From assembly GCA_026419785.1 (NCBI GenBank), contig JAODTK010002532.1:62001-126000 (forward strand): a stretch of DNA of 64,000 nucleotides, written 5' to 3'. This DNA comes from Sclerodactyla briareus (Eukaryota > Echinodermata > Holothuroidea > Dendrochirotida > Sclerodactylidae). This document shows, piece by piece, positions 45,722 through 58,060 of this stretch. A program made the position numbers and the translations under genes. The notes under the pieces were generated by a model that saw only the letters and a program-made list of their open reading frames with translations, did not search any database and was not told where the DNA came from. Within the stretch, counting starts at the first letter, position 1. The number at the start of each line of letters is the position of its first letter.

Positions 45722-46290
45722 AAAGTGTGGAAATGTGTATGATAGAGAGCTTTAAAACGTTCGGTAACGCTACTCGTCTATTTATCATTAGTCACGATAT
45801 AACTATTAGATATACTAGCCATTCCAAGAGATAAATTGATCTAAATTCGTTCATCCTTACGGTAGGTCCTGTGGGATGGGTAGTTGCTGTTAAATGATAT
45901 TGTTCAAACTATATAGATATTATTATTTAATACAATCTCGTCCAAAGAAAAACAGTACTGCAGGTAATTTTTGGAAATTCCCAAATTGAACGGAATGCGA
46001 ATTTTGAAGGTGGTGGAAATGTGTATGATAGAGAGCTTTTAAATGTTCGTCACGCTATCGTTATTTATAATTTAGTCGATAACTATTAGATAGTATAGCC
46101 ATTCCCGAAGCGATAATTGATCTAATATTCGTTCTCTTACGGTAGGTCCTGTGGGAGGGGGTGTTTTATAACTGAATTTCAAATATTTTATAGATATTAT
46201 TTATTCGTAAGTACAATCTCTGGTCCAAAGATAACAGTTACTGTCAGGTAATTTTGAAATGCCAAATTGAACGGACTGCAAAAAGTTGAA
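45722..46290 (+). repeat. ~285 bp tandem duplication
   Basis: Two adjacent copies, about 45722-46008 and 46009-46290. Each carries GGAAATGTGTATGATAGAG, then AACTATTAGATA, TAGCCATTCC, ACGGTAGGTCCTGTGGGA, TATAGATATTAT and CAAATTGAACGGA at matching offsets. Copies differ mainly by small indels. Noncoding. Confidence 0.85.
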
Positions 46291-46650
46291 AAATGAGCTC
46301 AACAGTGTCAATTAGTGAATCGTAGTGAAGGACTCAACTCTGGAGACAATTATTGGTATTTCTCGAAGTTATTACTCACACATATTGAATGCTCACTCGA
46401 ATTATATAAAATGCTAATTACCTTAGATTACAGACGAGATTGAATTTACGAGACTAAACGTTGCATATGTCAAGAACTCAATCTCAGGTGAAAAACCACC
46501 GTTCTTATAAGAAGCTGGTTTAACGAACAGTAAAACATTATGCCGGTGGGGTTGGCAACACGGTGAATTCGCGAACATTGTCAGAGCTTGACAAGGCGGT
46601 GAGTGCCAGTCCTGACCCCATCCTGAACGCCATTCAACGTCCCATCCGTC
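46291..46650. other. noncoding, nothing recognised
   Basis: A minus-strand frame of 90 residues at 46423-46695 is Trp/Cys/His-rich in its middle but has no motif I recognise. Confidence 0.4.
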
Positions 46651-46998
46651 GTGCATGCTGAAAAAAGCTTTTATCAGAAGCTTGTCGACCCTCATGAACG
46701 TTTAAAAAAACCACCAGTGCCAATGAGAAGAAGAAATCCTCCAATAAATGACCAGGCCGAGAGGCTTAGTGATTCCCTGACCCTTGACTCTATCAGGCTG
46801 GGCATTGTAGACTTAACATGTTTTATTCGATTTACATACTTAGAACTGCCACTACTATTCTTACAATTTCTTCTTACAGAAAATGAACCTTCAAGTTACA
46901 CAGCCAAAACAATAGAGTTTTTGGGCCCTCATGGACGGCACATACGAATTCAGTTAAAAAGATTGTTTTTAGACTTGGACTCGAGTGACTTTTGGTAG
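46651..46998 (+). CDS. unassigned open frame, possibly exonic
   Basis: A 115-residue frame with uneven, protein-like composition: a Lys/Pro/Arg-rich first third (VDPHERLKKPPVPMRRRNPP), a hydrophobic middle (FTYLELPLLFLQFLL) and a hydrophilic end. An acceptor-like TTCTTCTTACAG at 46868-46879 precedes ENEPSSYTAKTIEFL, so the hydrophobic middle could be intron and the rest an exon. No family is recognised and no partner exon was found. The length is near what chance produces here, so this is a weak call. Confidence 0.15.
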   Translation: MHAEKSFYQKLVDPHERLKKPPVPMRRRNPPINDQAERLSDSLTLDSIRLGIVDLTCFIRFTYLELPLLFLQFLLTENEPSSYTAKTIEFLGPHGRHIRIQLKRLFLDLDSSDFW

Positions 46999-49569
46999 CT
47001 TTGATGGTTCTGACCTCACGAATAAAATGAGTAAATTCGGCCCAAAATCGCACATTTTCCCCTTTTCATCCAAAACTGGCTCCTCATCAGAAAGAAAAAT
47101 CACCACCAGGAGGGGTCGAGTTGTCATGTTTCCTAGCTAGGCATCACACACACATACACCACACAAACATTCAGACTGCCATACTGCATGAGTCCTGTGA
47201 CTTCGTCAAGGGAATTAAGCTTGTCCCTACTATAATAATTTGGTTGGTCAATAATTGTTCCATATGCATGCGGCCATCCTACAGCTCCAGTATAGTTTTG
47301 TTAGACGAATGCTGACAAGTTTTACAAGTCGTTTGTAACCATTGACGCGTCCGATCCCACTTCTACTTTTAGGACTCTGACAGAACTCGAACACAACCTG
47401 GTCTACTTGATTATTTCCGTACGTGCAGTCTAACAAACCTCCTTAAGTGACCACTTTTCCTTTTTCTGCGAATGATCCTTTCGCAATACTACATTTTACA
47501 TCCTTGAAGAAGTCTGTCTCTTATGTACTCGGGTGATCCGACATTTCAAGTCTAGATAATAGTCTCTGAAGAATCTGAAGTCTATATATTACTACGTTGT
47601 GGGTATGTCACCCTGAAAACCTGGATTTTACATTCGTTGGATCCCCGCGATGTCGGGAGAGGCGATGGAAGGCTATACTCAGTAAAAACCTATATTCTGG
47701 CTTCGCGATCTAAATCCCCAAAATTACACAGCTTCATATTCCAACCTGCTGCAACTTCATAGTACCATCTCGATACCTTCTGGTCAGGAGCAATTAAAAT
47801 GAAATATTTCATGTTTTTTCCTCTTGATCGTCGCAGAATGACGAGATTCTCAGAATTTGATTACTTTGGAGAGTGAGCGTCGAGAGCATCAGTCGGAGTA
47901 TCTCGACGTTCAAAGTGCCCTTCAATACGCACAAGTTCTCAGAAGAGATTCGCTGATCGCAGGAGAGGTTTCTCCTTGTATTTAATACGTCGCCATACGT
48001 TTTGTTTTATTAATTACGATGGCTCTCTAAACGGGTTTCTTGAATATTCCACTTCAAGGTGTATATTAGCAACCGCACACAAAAAGGGTAAATGGGTTCA
48101 TCTGCCTAAAATGAAAACCTGAGATATGACTTATAGATCATCAATCGTCCTAAAACGCCTATCCCTACAATGTTTCAATGATTGGATCGCCTCCACCGAC
48201 ATAGAGATTCACATTATATAATTATGTCGTGTTCTTGTCGGGGATATGCAAACACCGACTAGTAGTTATCACTGCATAGCGGGTCTATACAGTGACAATT
48301 TAACCAAATGCTATATGAATTCAGTCAACTGCGCTCTATAGACTATGCAGTGTTCATTCTGAAATGGTCTGCGGCTCTGGCCTCAAACGTTACATTACTC
48401 TGACTACTATACTGCATACTGATTTTCACTCGCAATGTCCTTTCGCACGACAATTATTTTTAACAGAAGATACCCGGATAAGACCCTTGTTCTGTCTGAC
48501 TATCATCATTTCATTTCAAACTGACTCGGGAAAAAAAAAAACAAGCTTTGTCTGACAGCAAAGCATCACATGGGCATGTCAGTCAAGATATAAGGAGGAA
48601 CTAATAAGCTAATGTCCTTGAGGCTAAAGGATTTCGGAACATACATTTACAAACTATATCGAATAGATGGATAGGCATTAGGCGCGGTGTGGGATTTAGA
48701 AAACTGTCAGATGGCGCTAGTAAGGAATCCTGGAGAAAAACACTCCCTCTTGGAAAAAATAAATAAAAAACAAAAACACTCGCCAACATTCAGCAATCAT
48801 TCATCGAAGCTAACCTCATATAAGGAGAGGTATGACTCATGTTCTCAAAAAGTTGTAGGGGTCGGACAAGCATCCAGCACTCATAACTTTGTTGTAATGG
48901 AGGAATGACAGTGAAGTTGGCAACACCGAAAAAAAATGCATTTGCCCATCAATCAGTATACAACAGCACAAAGAAAAGCCAAGTAACCCGGCCGCCGAGC
49001 ATTTCACTAATCGAAATCACAGTCATCCTGGTTTTAAAATTTATAGGACTACAAGGGTCTTCAATTTCAAAATGGTCATCGACAAACTGAGGTATGAGAG
49101 TGAAGAGTGGCCCATCATCGGACTGAAAATGAAAATTACAATCGCCACAAAATTAGGAAATGGGGTGATTCCGTGGGTAGCTCTTTCACTTATTTGTGCT
49201 AGACAACCCTCAACCTTCCCCCCAAAAGGAGAGGAAAAAAAAACTTAAGAAAAAACAAACACAACAAACAAACGAAAGCGATAGTTGCACAGAATAAGTC
49301 GTATGCACTGAAAAAACAAAAAAAAAACGTTGGGGGGTGCCCAGGTCTACTTTCCAACGTATGCGGTTTGTAACCAAATCCATATAGTCAGGGGTCGATT
49401 GTGCTTGACGTTCCACGTAAATCTCCGTGTGTATGGGTGGGAGGCGCAAAGAGACAGGGTCATGTCTAAACTGCCCACTTCTCAAAGTAGTACTTTTTTT
49501 CTTCTAAAAATGGCAGAGGAGAGGAAGTTTTAACATTTCACTAAACAAAGCTACCCCCTTCGACCAACC
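46999..49569. other. noncoding, nothing recognised
   Basis: About 2.6 kb with frames of 60-91 residues on both strands and no motif. A/T-rich runs lie near 49236-49330. Confidence 0.5.
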
Positions 49570-49765
49570 GCTAACAAATCAGATTTTAGCTTTCTGAAGA
49601 TGTTCTGTCAACGTAGTGTGAATGCGTTCATGTACAATCTCGATATTTTTACATTGGGCGGCGAACTTCTTAGGCATCTGGGTTATTATTTTCTCTGGGT
49701 TGTTGTTGCTTCGGGGTCTCTCATGAGGAGATTTTCCTTCAACTTTTTTTCATGAATTCAACTCC
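49570..49765 (+). mobile_element. LINE 3'-end relic, plus strand
   Basis: The frame reads FPEDV-like, then SVNAFMYNLDIF (49617-49652), which is the WN-LPEDV-SVNAFK-LD box at the very end of many LINE proteins. GCGAACTTCTTAGGCATCTGG, GGGTTGTTGTTGCTTCGGGG and TCTCTCATGAGG follow as in the tails at 10.4, 28.9 and 35.9 kb. Confidence 0.65.
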
Positions 49766-50515
49766 CAGTATTATCGGAAGGAGAACGCAATGTATGAAAG
49801 GAAATAATCGACAGATCGAGTTATTTCCGGAATTCGAGGCTCAATGTCGAGATTCACATGCAAATAACACACGTTAATGGTGCTCTAAACGCGCTTCAAA
49901 TCCGAAATCAGTTCATCATGGTAGGAGCCAGTGTGGCAGAAGAAACAAAACTGGTAATATAGGTTACTATCCCTGGAACCGAAATAGCTCCACCACTGCC
50001 TGTAGTGAAGAACCGCACGTTCATGCTAAATAACTCCGAACAGAATTACGTTGCATTCGCTCACACGCGCGCGGTTGGGAGGGGTTGACACTTGCAAAGT
50101 AGCTCTCAGTCAAAGACTTGATCCTTGATATGCTGAGAATGGCAGGCACTTGACTGAGAATGCACTGTGGTTTGGTGAAAGGAGAAATCGGTTTTTTTTT
50201 TTGTGAAGAAAAATTTTGTTTAAAAGAGTGGCTTTCTTTTCACACACGTCGAGCGAGGCGTGACACGAACCTACTAATAACTGATGTATTATAGTGTGAG
50301 GAGACAAGCGACTGTCACGATTACTTTACAGCTCGTTATCACATGATTGCTTACTGAAGAGTCGTTATTAGTTGGTGGTGTACGATTGGTAGTTGTCAAC
50401 ATACTAAAACCAGGCCATGCGTGATTGGAATCATCAAGCAAGAAAGTAAACGTGAACATTTTGAAGGAACCCCTCAAAACCCAACAACAAAGCCGACCAA
50501 TTGAAAAGACCCTTC
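49766..50515. other. noncoding, nothing recognised
   Basis: No gene seen. A T run lies near 50192. Confidence 0.5.
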
Positions 50516-50622
50516 TACATACATACAGAACATACATACATACATACATAAACATACATACATACATTAAATACATACTACATCCATACATACATTAACA
50601 TACATACATACATACATCATAC
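50516..50622. repeat. (CATA)n microsatellite
   Basis: CATA tetramers with AAAC and ATC interruptions; the complement of the GTAT repeat at 12.9 kb. Confidence 0.93.
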
Positions 50623-52044
50623 CTGATATGATCACCTGGCTGGCACCCGAGCGGTACGCCCGCACAGGGGCGCCGGGCAGCTAAATAATGGTAATAGGGT
50701 AATGAATATCACGAACACAGCACGTATATCATCGCATTGAATTAACAAAGTAATTATGTTATGTCTAGTTGCATGGCATTGGAACCGATTGATCCCATTT
50801 TACCGAATGTACCTATTAAGTGTTTTACTGAGAAAAGCTCACATGTTATGGTCGTGGATTATTTTTCACGAACTTGTTTTTGAACGGGACACAAAATCCC
50901 TTGGAAAATTTTTAAAAAAACATAATCCAATGTCAAGAGCGGGAAAGTTCATATTGCCATTCAGGGGAATTTAATAGTTTAATCAGTAGCAGAAGGATAT
51001 GATTTTCTGTCATGTTGATAGGCAGAGAGACTGTTATGTATGTAAATGACTTCATCCACGTCATGGTATTCCGCTAGAGAATATGACCAGCCTTACAAAT
51101 TCCGCACGCCGTATGCACCCATCGTTACAACGATCCTGTACCGGTCGGCTTCTCTTCAACTTTCCGTGTCATCCAAGGAAAGGCATAAAAAGTCGATCCA
51201 GGTTTCAAAGAAGTAGCCACAGAAGATGAACATGGCTCGCACTTGGTATCTGACTCAAATCGAATGATCGATTAGTCTGGCTGGTTAGCCCTGGCGTGAC
51301 GCTCTACTTATCAAGGTTACGATGTAGGAACTAGTGAGGAGCCAGATTACAACAAAAAAATGCTACCTGCTTCCCAAAATTTATACTTGGGATATTGTGT
51401 TTCTATTCCCATAGATCTGTAATCCGAAAATATCTCCATTATGTTTTGTTTATTTATCAATGTTCCCGGGATTGAATAGCTGCATTGGCAGAAAGATCCA
51501 TTCTAGGTAATCGAACCCGGTGAGTGACAAAGAACAGCTCTGGTGTGTCCCGGGGCAATCTTGAGTATTATTTTTCTCATGATATACTATCCGAGTCTAT
51601 CCATGCCCACAACGTCAACTCTGCATATTGAACGAATTCTTCACCAGGTATACGTTCCAGAATACGCACTATCTTAAAATACTGGCAATTCCGGAATAGG
51701 TAAACCTTCACAAAATCATGTTGTTGGTTCTATCTCAGCCAATACAGGTTTAACCTAGCTTTTCTTCTATCATCGAAAGGCAAAACGAACATTCCACTTT
51801 TAGGATACATTTTTTTTCGGCTTGATGCTATATAACCCGGCCCTCATAATGGCCAAAAACTGACTTGGCTAAAAAGCACATTATGTGTTTCAGAGCATTT
51901 CAAAAATGCCACTTTTAAACCATCTCTTTCTCAACATCTGTTTGCACAGAACTGGTGACTTTTCCTGTTTTTCTCGTTAAAAGATAACCTAACCAGCTGT
52001 ACAAATTATGGAATAGGAATGGCATTATGGGTATTATCTCCTAC
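50623..52044. other. noncoding, nothing recognised
   Basis: Just after the microsatellite, 50636-50700 has a GC-rich segment (GCACCCGAGCGGTACGCCCG, then CAGGGGCGCCGGGCAGC) followed by AATAATGGTAATAGGG, which looks like the end of a SINE-type repeat, but no head was found. The rest shows no gene. Confidence 0.4.
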
Positions 52045-52470
52045 GTTCATTGGTGTCGACGTACAATCACAAAGAGGTGCGTCTGCCACCGGAACCATGT
52101 ACGTCCGACACCAGGCAATTCATTACGATTTCTTTCATTGCAACAGTGCTGAAAATGTCTGTGCTGTGTGTATCACTGGGTGTTCACGGATTATATATAG
52201 ACTACCTAATCTCTAAGAAGTTTATGCAACCAACAAATATATGGGATTGTTTTTTCTTATTTTGAAAACGTGATTCGTGCGCGTACGTCCGACACCAAGC
52301 CCTTAAGTGATCCCCCTGCCCCCCAAATAAGTCTGTGGATTAATTTCTGCAGAGGTGAACGTTTATAGTCAAGAGATCTACTGCAACAGAGAAAAAGGTT
52401 TTTCCTCAACAATCATCATCCACTGATCACCGTTTAAACTGCAAAATTGCTGAAATGTACGTCCGATTAA
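52045..52470 (+). repeat. ~180 bp tandem repeat (TGTACGTCCGACACC box)
   Basis: TGTACGTCCGACACCA or a close form starts near 52098, 52282 and 52456 (truncated), a period of 184 and 174 bp. GCAACAG and GCTGAAAATGT boxes lie at matching offsets. A reversed form (GGTGTCGACGTACAA) lies at 52052. Two overlapping open frames here are repeat by-products. Confidence 0.65.
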
Positions 52471-52553
52471 ATGAATTGCCCTCCTTTTTTCAGCACTTCG
52501 GTGTGGATTTGGGAACGTTTTTTCTTACCTCCTCGGCATCTAAAGTGGTATTG

Positions 52554-52640
52554 TTCTAATGTGGCTGAATGGCTAAGGCGTAGACGTCTTTCAGAATGGA
52601 GTGTCCCACATGGCATCGGATAACAATTCTCTCTTCAGAT
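52554..52640 (+). pseudogene. possible tRNA-like relic (Ser/Leu-type head)
   Basis: TGTGGCTGAATGGCTAAGGCG resembles the 5' part and A box of class II tRNAs, followed by GTAGAC and an AATGGAGTGTCCC stretch like a long variable arm. No B box of the GGTTCGA type follows, so it is at best a decayed tRNA or SINE head. Confidence 0.25.
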
Positions 52641-52984
52641 ATTCTGTGCTCTTTTCTCCCGTATTCGGTCAGGGCGGCAAGTGGAACATACTCTCAGTAG
52701 CGCCTTCCTAATGTTGTCTAATTACGGCTAGAGTCCATAGTCAGTTCTACACGTATGCGTGGGGTGTTCTCGTTTCTATTGAAAAAAATTTGTCTTGCCT
52801 TTTCAAAATGTGTCATCATTAGATTGAGTTGAACAACTATCGTTTCCTGTAGTAGTTGATTAAAGTTTCTTGATGTGGCGAAATTTGTGGGCTGATTCCA
52901 TTAAAACCACTAGATGATATTCACTGCAATTACAGACCACAACTAGACATTGGTAGGCGGTTTGAACCGCCCACGTGTATATCT
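52641..52984. other. noncoding, nothing recognised
   Basis: No gene or repeat recognised. Confidence 0.5.
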
Positions 52985-53330
52985 AACACCCCATGGTCAG
53001 AACCCCGTATACCCTTCACCAACCAAGTTTTGTGTAGTCCATGAAGTTACAAAAAAGTAGTGAATTATGCAAATTTGACCCACGATGACCTTGGAAATTA
53101 CCTTTACTTTTTGTCAGTAACAAATTACCCCATCCACCAAGTTTTGTTTTTGGAGTTTTGGAAAATCGCATAACGATGCAAATTTGACCTCCGAATGACC
53201 TGAAATGACCTCCACATTTTTTCGCGGGATCAACTATGTCCATACCAACCAAGTTTCGTTCAAATATCCGAATAACTTGAAAAAGAGCGGCCCCCGCATT
53301 GCTTGATGCCCACTTTCGCCTCATCCTAGA
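52985..53330 (+). repeat. ~115 bp tandem repeat (CACCAAGTTTTG units)
   Basis: Three units, each with an ACCAAGTTT(T/C)G box (near 53020, 53137 and 53249) and, in the first two, ATGCAAATTTGACC with a following ATGACCT string (near 53068 and 53176). The content and unit size resemble the array at 29985-30380, which may be the same family. A 102-residue minus-strand frame is a by-product. Confidence 0.6.
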
Positions 53331-56300
53331 TTTCTCTAGGGCGGACTTTGTAGGCCGACCAGTTCAATCAATCGGATAAAGCATTAAAAAATTATTGCGC
53401 TAACACCTATTCCGGCCAGTTCCGGCAGCGGTGTAGCTTGGGACGGCGGCGACTACATACCCAAAACCATAATACATTATGATTGTTTTTTCCCTACATC
53501 TGGGTCACTTACAACTTACACCCGCTTCCTAAATTGTTTGAACTTCACAATGTCACAATTCAGCAGTTTTCCAGGCCGGTAACAAAACGTTGGTGCTATT
53601 GGAATATCGCTTCCCTCCCATTTTCATTCATTCAGTAGGTTAACACCGGCCCACTCTGCATATAATCCCCATAATCATGGTTTACTAGTGCAACAATTCT
53701 AGAATTTTGTGGGTTGGGGTCGTAGAATTTGCCCATGGTATTACCAGGAGGACAACAAGGCTAAAACATGTAAGTTGACACAAATATACCACAACAAGTG
53801 TTTTGATGTTCTGTTAAACCCGTTCACCTCTGACACAGTTGTAATGTTAACATTCTATTTGAGCTCTGTCATATATTTTTGGGGACTAAAATATTCTACA
53901 TAGATCTGTTGCTTTGATTCCTTTTAAATATTAGACAGGGAAGCACTCCTCTCATCAGCAGAATAGCATAATGATACATGGGTAAATCAGTACTATGCAA
54001 TTTATTTTAAAAGGTAACACTAAATTCTAGGAAAATCAATTTCAGATGAATAGAAGTGGAGATGTAATCCAATGCATATCATTGTATAATTGCATGATGA
54101 GAACTGACGAACCTAAAGCTGCTGAGTGGTTTCAGTTGCCCCTGATCTGGCTTATTTGCGCCGTAATAGTTCGGTGTGGTTCACCAGTCCGGAGATTGCA
54201 ACTTCCAGACAGAGACGTTTTGAACACTGGCGAGCGACGTTTTCGCCTCCCGCGGTGGCACGTTACAATATCAGACGTCACAAGACTGATCTGCTATCAG
54301 AGCGCCCGTCCGGTGCAACTTGAAATTCGTCACTCACCATATAGTAACGACGTCGTAACTTGGGCTGGCATGCCGCGCAACTATAGGTAGCGGACCTAAA
54401 GAATTCCCCATTGACTCACATACCAAATTGCATCCGTTTTAGGGGTCCCCAAAACCTTATGGTGCCCTACTTGGAGGCCCCAAGTCAAACCATTTTTTGA
54501 ACAGAGATGTGTTTTTCAACATGCACTAACAAATTACCATCACATCGACTGGATTACCGTTTTCGGCTAGAGGGACTTAGCAGACGACCTTCTCCTCAAT
54601 CCTCTCAACGTTATTGTCTGAAGACCAATTTTGCTTCAAGTCTCCAGTAAAATGTAAAAATGAGTGAAAATCCTAAGAAAAGAAAAAAAAAATGAAGGCA
54701 AGACTAACAGAGATGGAGAAAGGAATTGGAAGCACACAGGCCAGAGGTACAGGAAGTAAATGAGGAGAGAAGGAGAAGAAAAAAACAGCCTAGGGAGGGC
54801 CCCATTCGAGCTGGAGAGAAGATATGGCCTTGTCAATGCAGATAACAGCCAGGAGGCGACGTGGGACGATATTCAGGCTAAAGCATTCCAGGTGTTATAT
54901 CACAACGAATTTGAAATGTTGGCCGGAGGTTTAATTAATTCTGCAGCAGCAGGTCAGAAGATACAACGTGTTGGACCTATACTGGAAAAGTGCAAATATA
55001 GTTCTCCAAAGCTCTCACACTAAGACAGAGAATATGCAGATTTTTACAATATCCGGGTTTAACGTTTAAATATTAAGGCAGGAAGAACGAGCGTGTGAGA
55101 AGGGATGAACCGAGATGACACGTTAGCAGCGTTTCCTGTCAACAACCTGTCCCGTTACAGTAGTTGTTGAAATTGAGCAACAAAACAGGACAATCAACAC
55201 ACGAATTCAATCAACATTCGAATTCCCGCCTCTTTTGAGTTCGAGAAAAATGTGCCTATGCAGTGATATTGCATGTTCATTTGACCGAAAACCCTCCTAA
55301 AAAGAGAATGAATTTCAGAATTAGAATTTTATGATCGAGTAGTTATCGATTGAAATTATTTCTAGCGAATATTGCTACAACTCACCGATCAATAATCGGG
55401 GATTCCGAACCCTGAAAGCGTAAGACAAAGCTCTTCCTTGTTAGCGCAGCCGCTTATCACACCTCAGCCAGCAGGAATACTTCGACTTCGCCGGCAACAA
55501 CCGAGAAGCCAAACCATCTCTCAATTGCCATTGTAAAACTCATATAACATCTTCATGATTGCGATACACCCTATTAGTATTTTCATTGCGTCATTATTCC
55601 CTTTGCCATAAAACACTTCTTTGTACTTTGCTACGGCGGTGACCAGCGTCGAATGCGAAATGATATCGCCATTTCTATATGATCTCAGCACACATTAGTC
55701 AGTTGGTGGGACCCTGTTTCTAAAGACTTTTATCACCATTAGATGTGATAACCGCATATCCGCTCACTATTTATTGATACCATGTTAATTTACTTCTGCT
55801 ACTCATCGAGTCTTCATATCGATCATCGATTATTATCTCTATTCATTGTGGTTGTCAGTTGTGAGAAATAAGCATGTTGTATTACATGCAGTCCCAATAC
55901 TGCCACACTACATCACATCGCCCTTGATCTGTTCAGTGCTGAGGGTATGTGAGTACGCACCCATGATTCCGGCATACCCTAGGTGCCATGACAAATGGAA
56001 CTATTGGTATACGTCGTCTTCTCTTTTTACTATGCTAATTGAGGCATTGAAGAAGAGAGGTATTTTAGTTTTGCGCAGGTTCATGCCGTGAGTTGTTACT
56101 CCTATGATTTAAAATAGTCAGCTGAGAAATGTTACTTGCGCACACCGAATATTCCCCACGTTGATGCATTCCGACAGATCCGACCATTATGGAACCAGCG
56201 AATCTGGGGCACTATTCTGTCATTTTATATGCACTGCACTTCAATAAAGAAGATGAACCTATGAGAGTGCTCACAATCACGTGCAATTGCAGGTAAAGCC

Positions 56301-57424
56301 GTAACAGTTTTTTCGACAATGTTCAAGGGACAGCCACTTAGTTTCACAACCAGTTTTTCAATAAACAGGGTATAAAACAGATATAAAGTTATAAGTCACG
56401 ATAAAACGTGCCAACAGGATATAAAGTAAATTCACAATGAAACTTTTCCATTTCTCCGAACATAGGTTTCCTTTACGTTTATAGTGTATTTCACCACGAA
56501 GCGCAATACAATTTTATATGGTCTGACTGCGGTTGGTCGTGGTCAATGAGTCATACCGGCCGACTGAAAGGATAATATTCCCACGAGATGCTCATTCTAC
56601 TGGACTAGTCACACAAGAGAAATAGGCCGAATCACGGATGCATCATGTCTTTCAATTCAATCATCAAAGTTTTTTGCCAGAGAAAACAAGAATAACAATT
56701 TAATGTTTGGCACGCTCTTTGATTTTTTATATCTAAGATCGCGACAGGAGAGTTATTTTTTACTAGGTACTGTTCTCTGTGCACGACTTCGTATGTCTTT
56801 TTCCAAAATATACGAAATGTACCGACGTATTCATTTCGTTGTGTGCTGAAAATGATGCGATAATTCCTTGTATGCAGTGGACACCCTAACTAACGCCGCT
56901 CTAAGCCTAAGAAATATGACCTTTTGCTATGCATGCAAGCATTTATTTCTGTTATAGGTTATATCATCCCTTTGACATAACCGAAGTAGCCTACATTCCT
57001 TCACAGCTTTCGAGCACTGTCATGTTTTACTCATTTTGAGGAATGTTTACTCAGGCTTGGTAAACAATTGCCCAAGTTGTATTGTACTCAACAATTTTAT
57101 GTGTAAGTTAACTCTCAATATAATACTGCCCCAAAAACAATTTCAGTGTGTTACAGTGATGGGTGACGCCAGAACATGTCGAATGTCGTTATCGCTATAA
57201 TATATCATAGGCTACGGTTCAATGGACACTTGTGAATGCGGGATGTAACCATTAAAGTCGGAAACACCAACATAAACGAGGCAAATGTTCGTAAAAGGTA
57301 AATGGTGTATAGAACTAATCATCCAAATAGTATGGTACAAGCACTGAGAAGGCACGGTTACCGCGCGTACCAACACGGCATCGATGCCGCGTCACGACCA
57401 CGTGAAGCAATGCAATGTCCATGT
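53331..57424. other. noncoding, several unassigned open frames
   Basis: About 4 kb. Plus-strand frames at 54046-54390 (114 residues, overlapped by a second frame at 54126), 54760-55023 (87 residues, with ATWDDIQAKAFQVLYHNEF) and 55846-56091 have no motif I can name. The 54760 frame begins over purine-rich simple sequence but its second half looks protein-like. No splice partners found; none is called. Confidence 0.4.
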
Positions 57425-58060
57425 ACATGAACTCACCTCACCTCTCCCAGCTTCTCCCACTCAAGTGCTGTGGGGTCCCTGCCGCCCGGACCATCCTCCT
57501 CAAGTACACCTGTCGTAGGCGTCGTCCTCGTCAGCATTAATCCTCCCTATGTCTTCCCTCAGGCAGTCCATCCACCTCCTTGTCGGTCTACCTCTCGTCC
57601 GTTTTCCTGGTATGCCATCTTCATTACTCGCCTGCACACTTCTCTACTTCCCTCCTCTTCACATGGCCAAACCACGCGAGCCTCGCTTGCCTGCACCTCC
57701 CGCTCATCGTTCCACTCGCCAGCCGCCTCCGTACCTCTTCATTTCTCACTTTAGCCTTTCTCGTCAGCCCCAGGATCCATCTATTCATTTTCATATCTGC
57801 CACATCCAGCTTCGATTCTTGCCTCGCAGTCAGGGGAATTGTTTCCTCATTCAATATACATCGCTGGCTGCACCACAACTTTCTGGATCTTTTTCATTAC
57901 CCGGTTTGGCACTTTCTTGTCGCATAATATGCCACTCCTCTTCTTCCAGTTATTCCAACCTGCTCGTGATCGTCTATTGACCTCACAGTCCACACCGCCC
58001 CTTCATGCTCAAATTCCTCCTCCTTGACGCTAACGCGCAAACCGATGGTCGAGCTCCGCT
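57425..58060 (-). mobile_element. RTE-like LINE, 3' end of RT
   Basis: Minus-strand reading, with frameshifts: WKKRSGILCDKKVPNR near 57940, KVVVQPAM near 57870, ARQESKLDVADMKMNRW near 57820, LGLTRKAKVRNEEVRR (57780-57735), CRQARLAWFGHVKRRE (57700-57655), GRPTRRWMDCL near 57580 and a DAYDRC box near 57530. This is the well-known C-terminal block (MKMLRW, TR-DKVRN, RLRWFGHV-RR, RGRP--RW-D) of one group of non-LTR retrotransposons. The catalytic core is absent, so the copy is 5'-truncated. A 143-residue frame on the opposite strand is a shadow of this relic. Confidence 0.8.

Noticed and set aside
57470..57980. Plus-strand frames of 94-143 residues, the longest of the window
   Set aside because: They lie opposite the RTE-like LINE relic, whose minus-strand motifs are clear; the plus frames are shadows.
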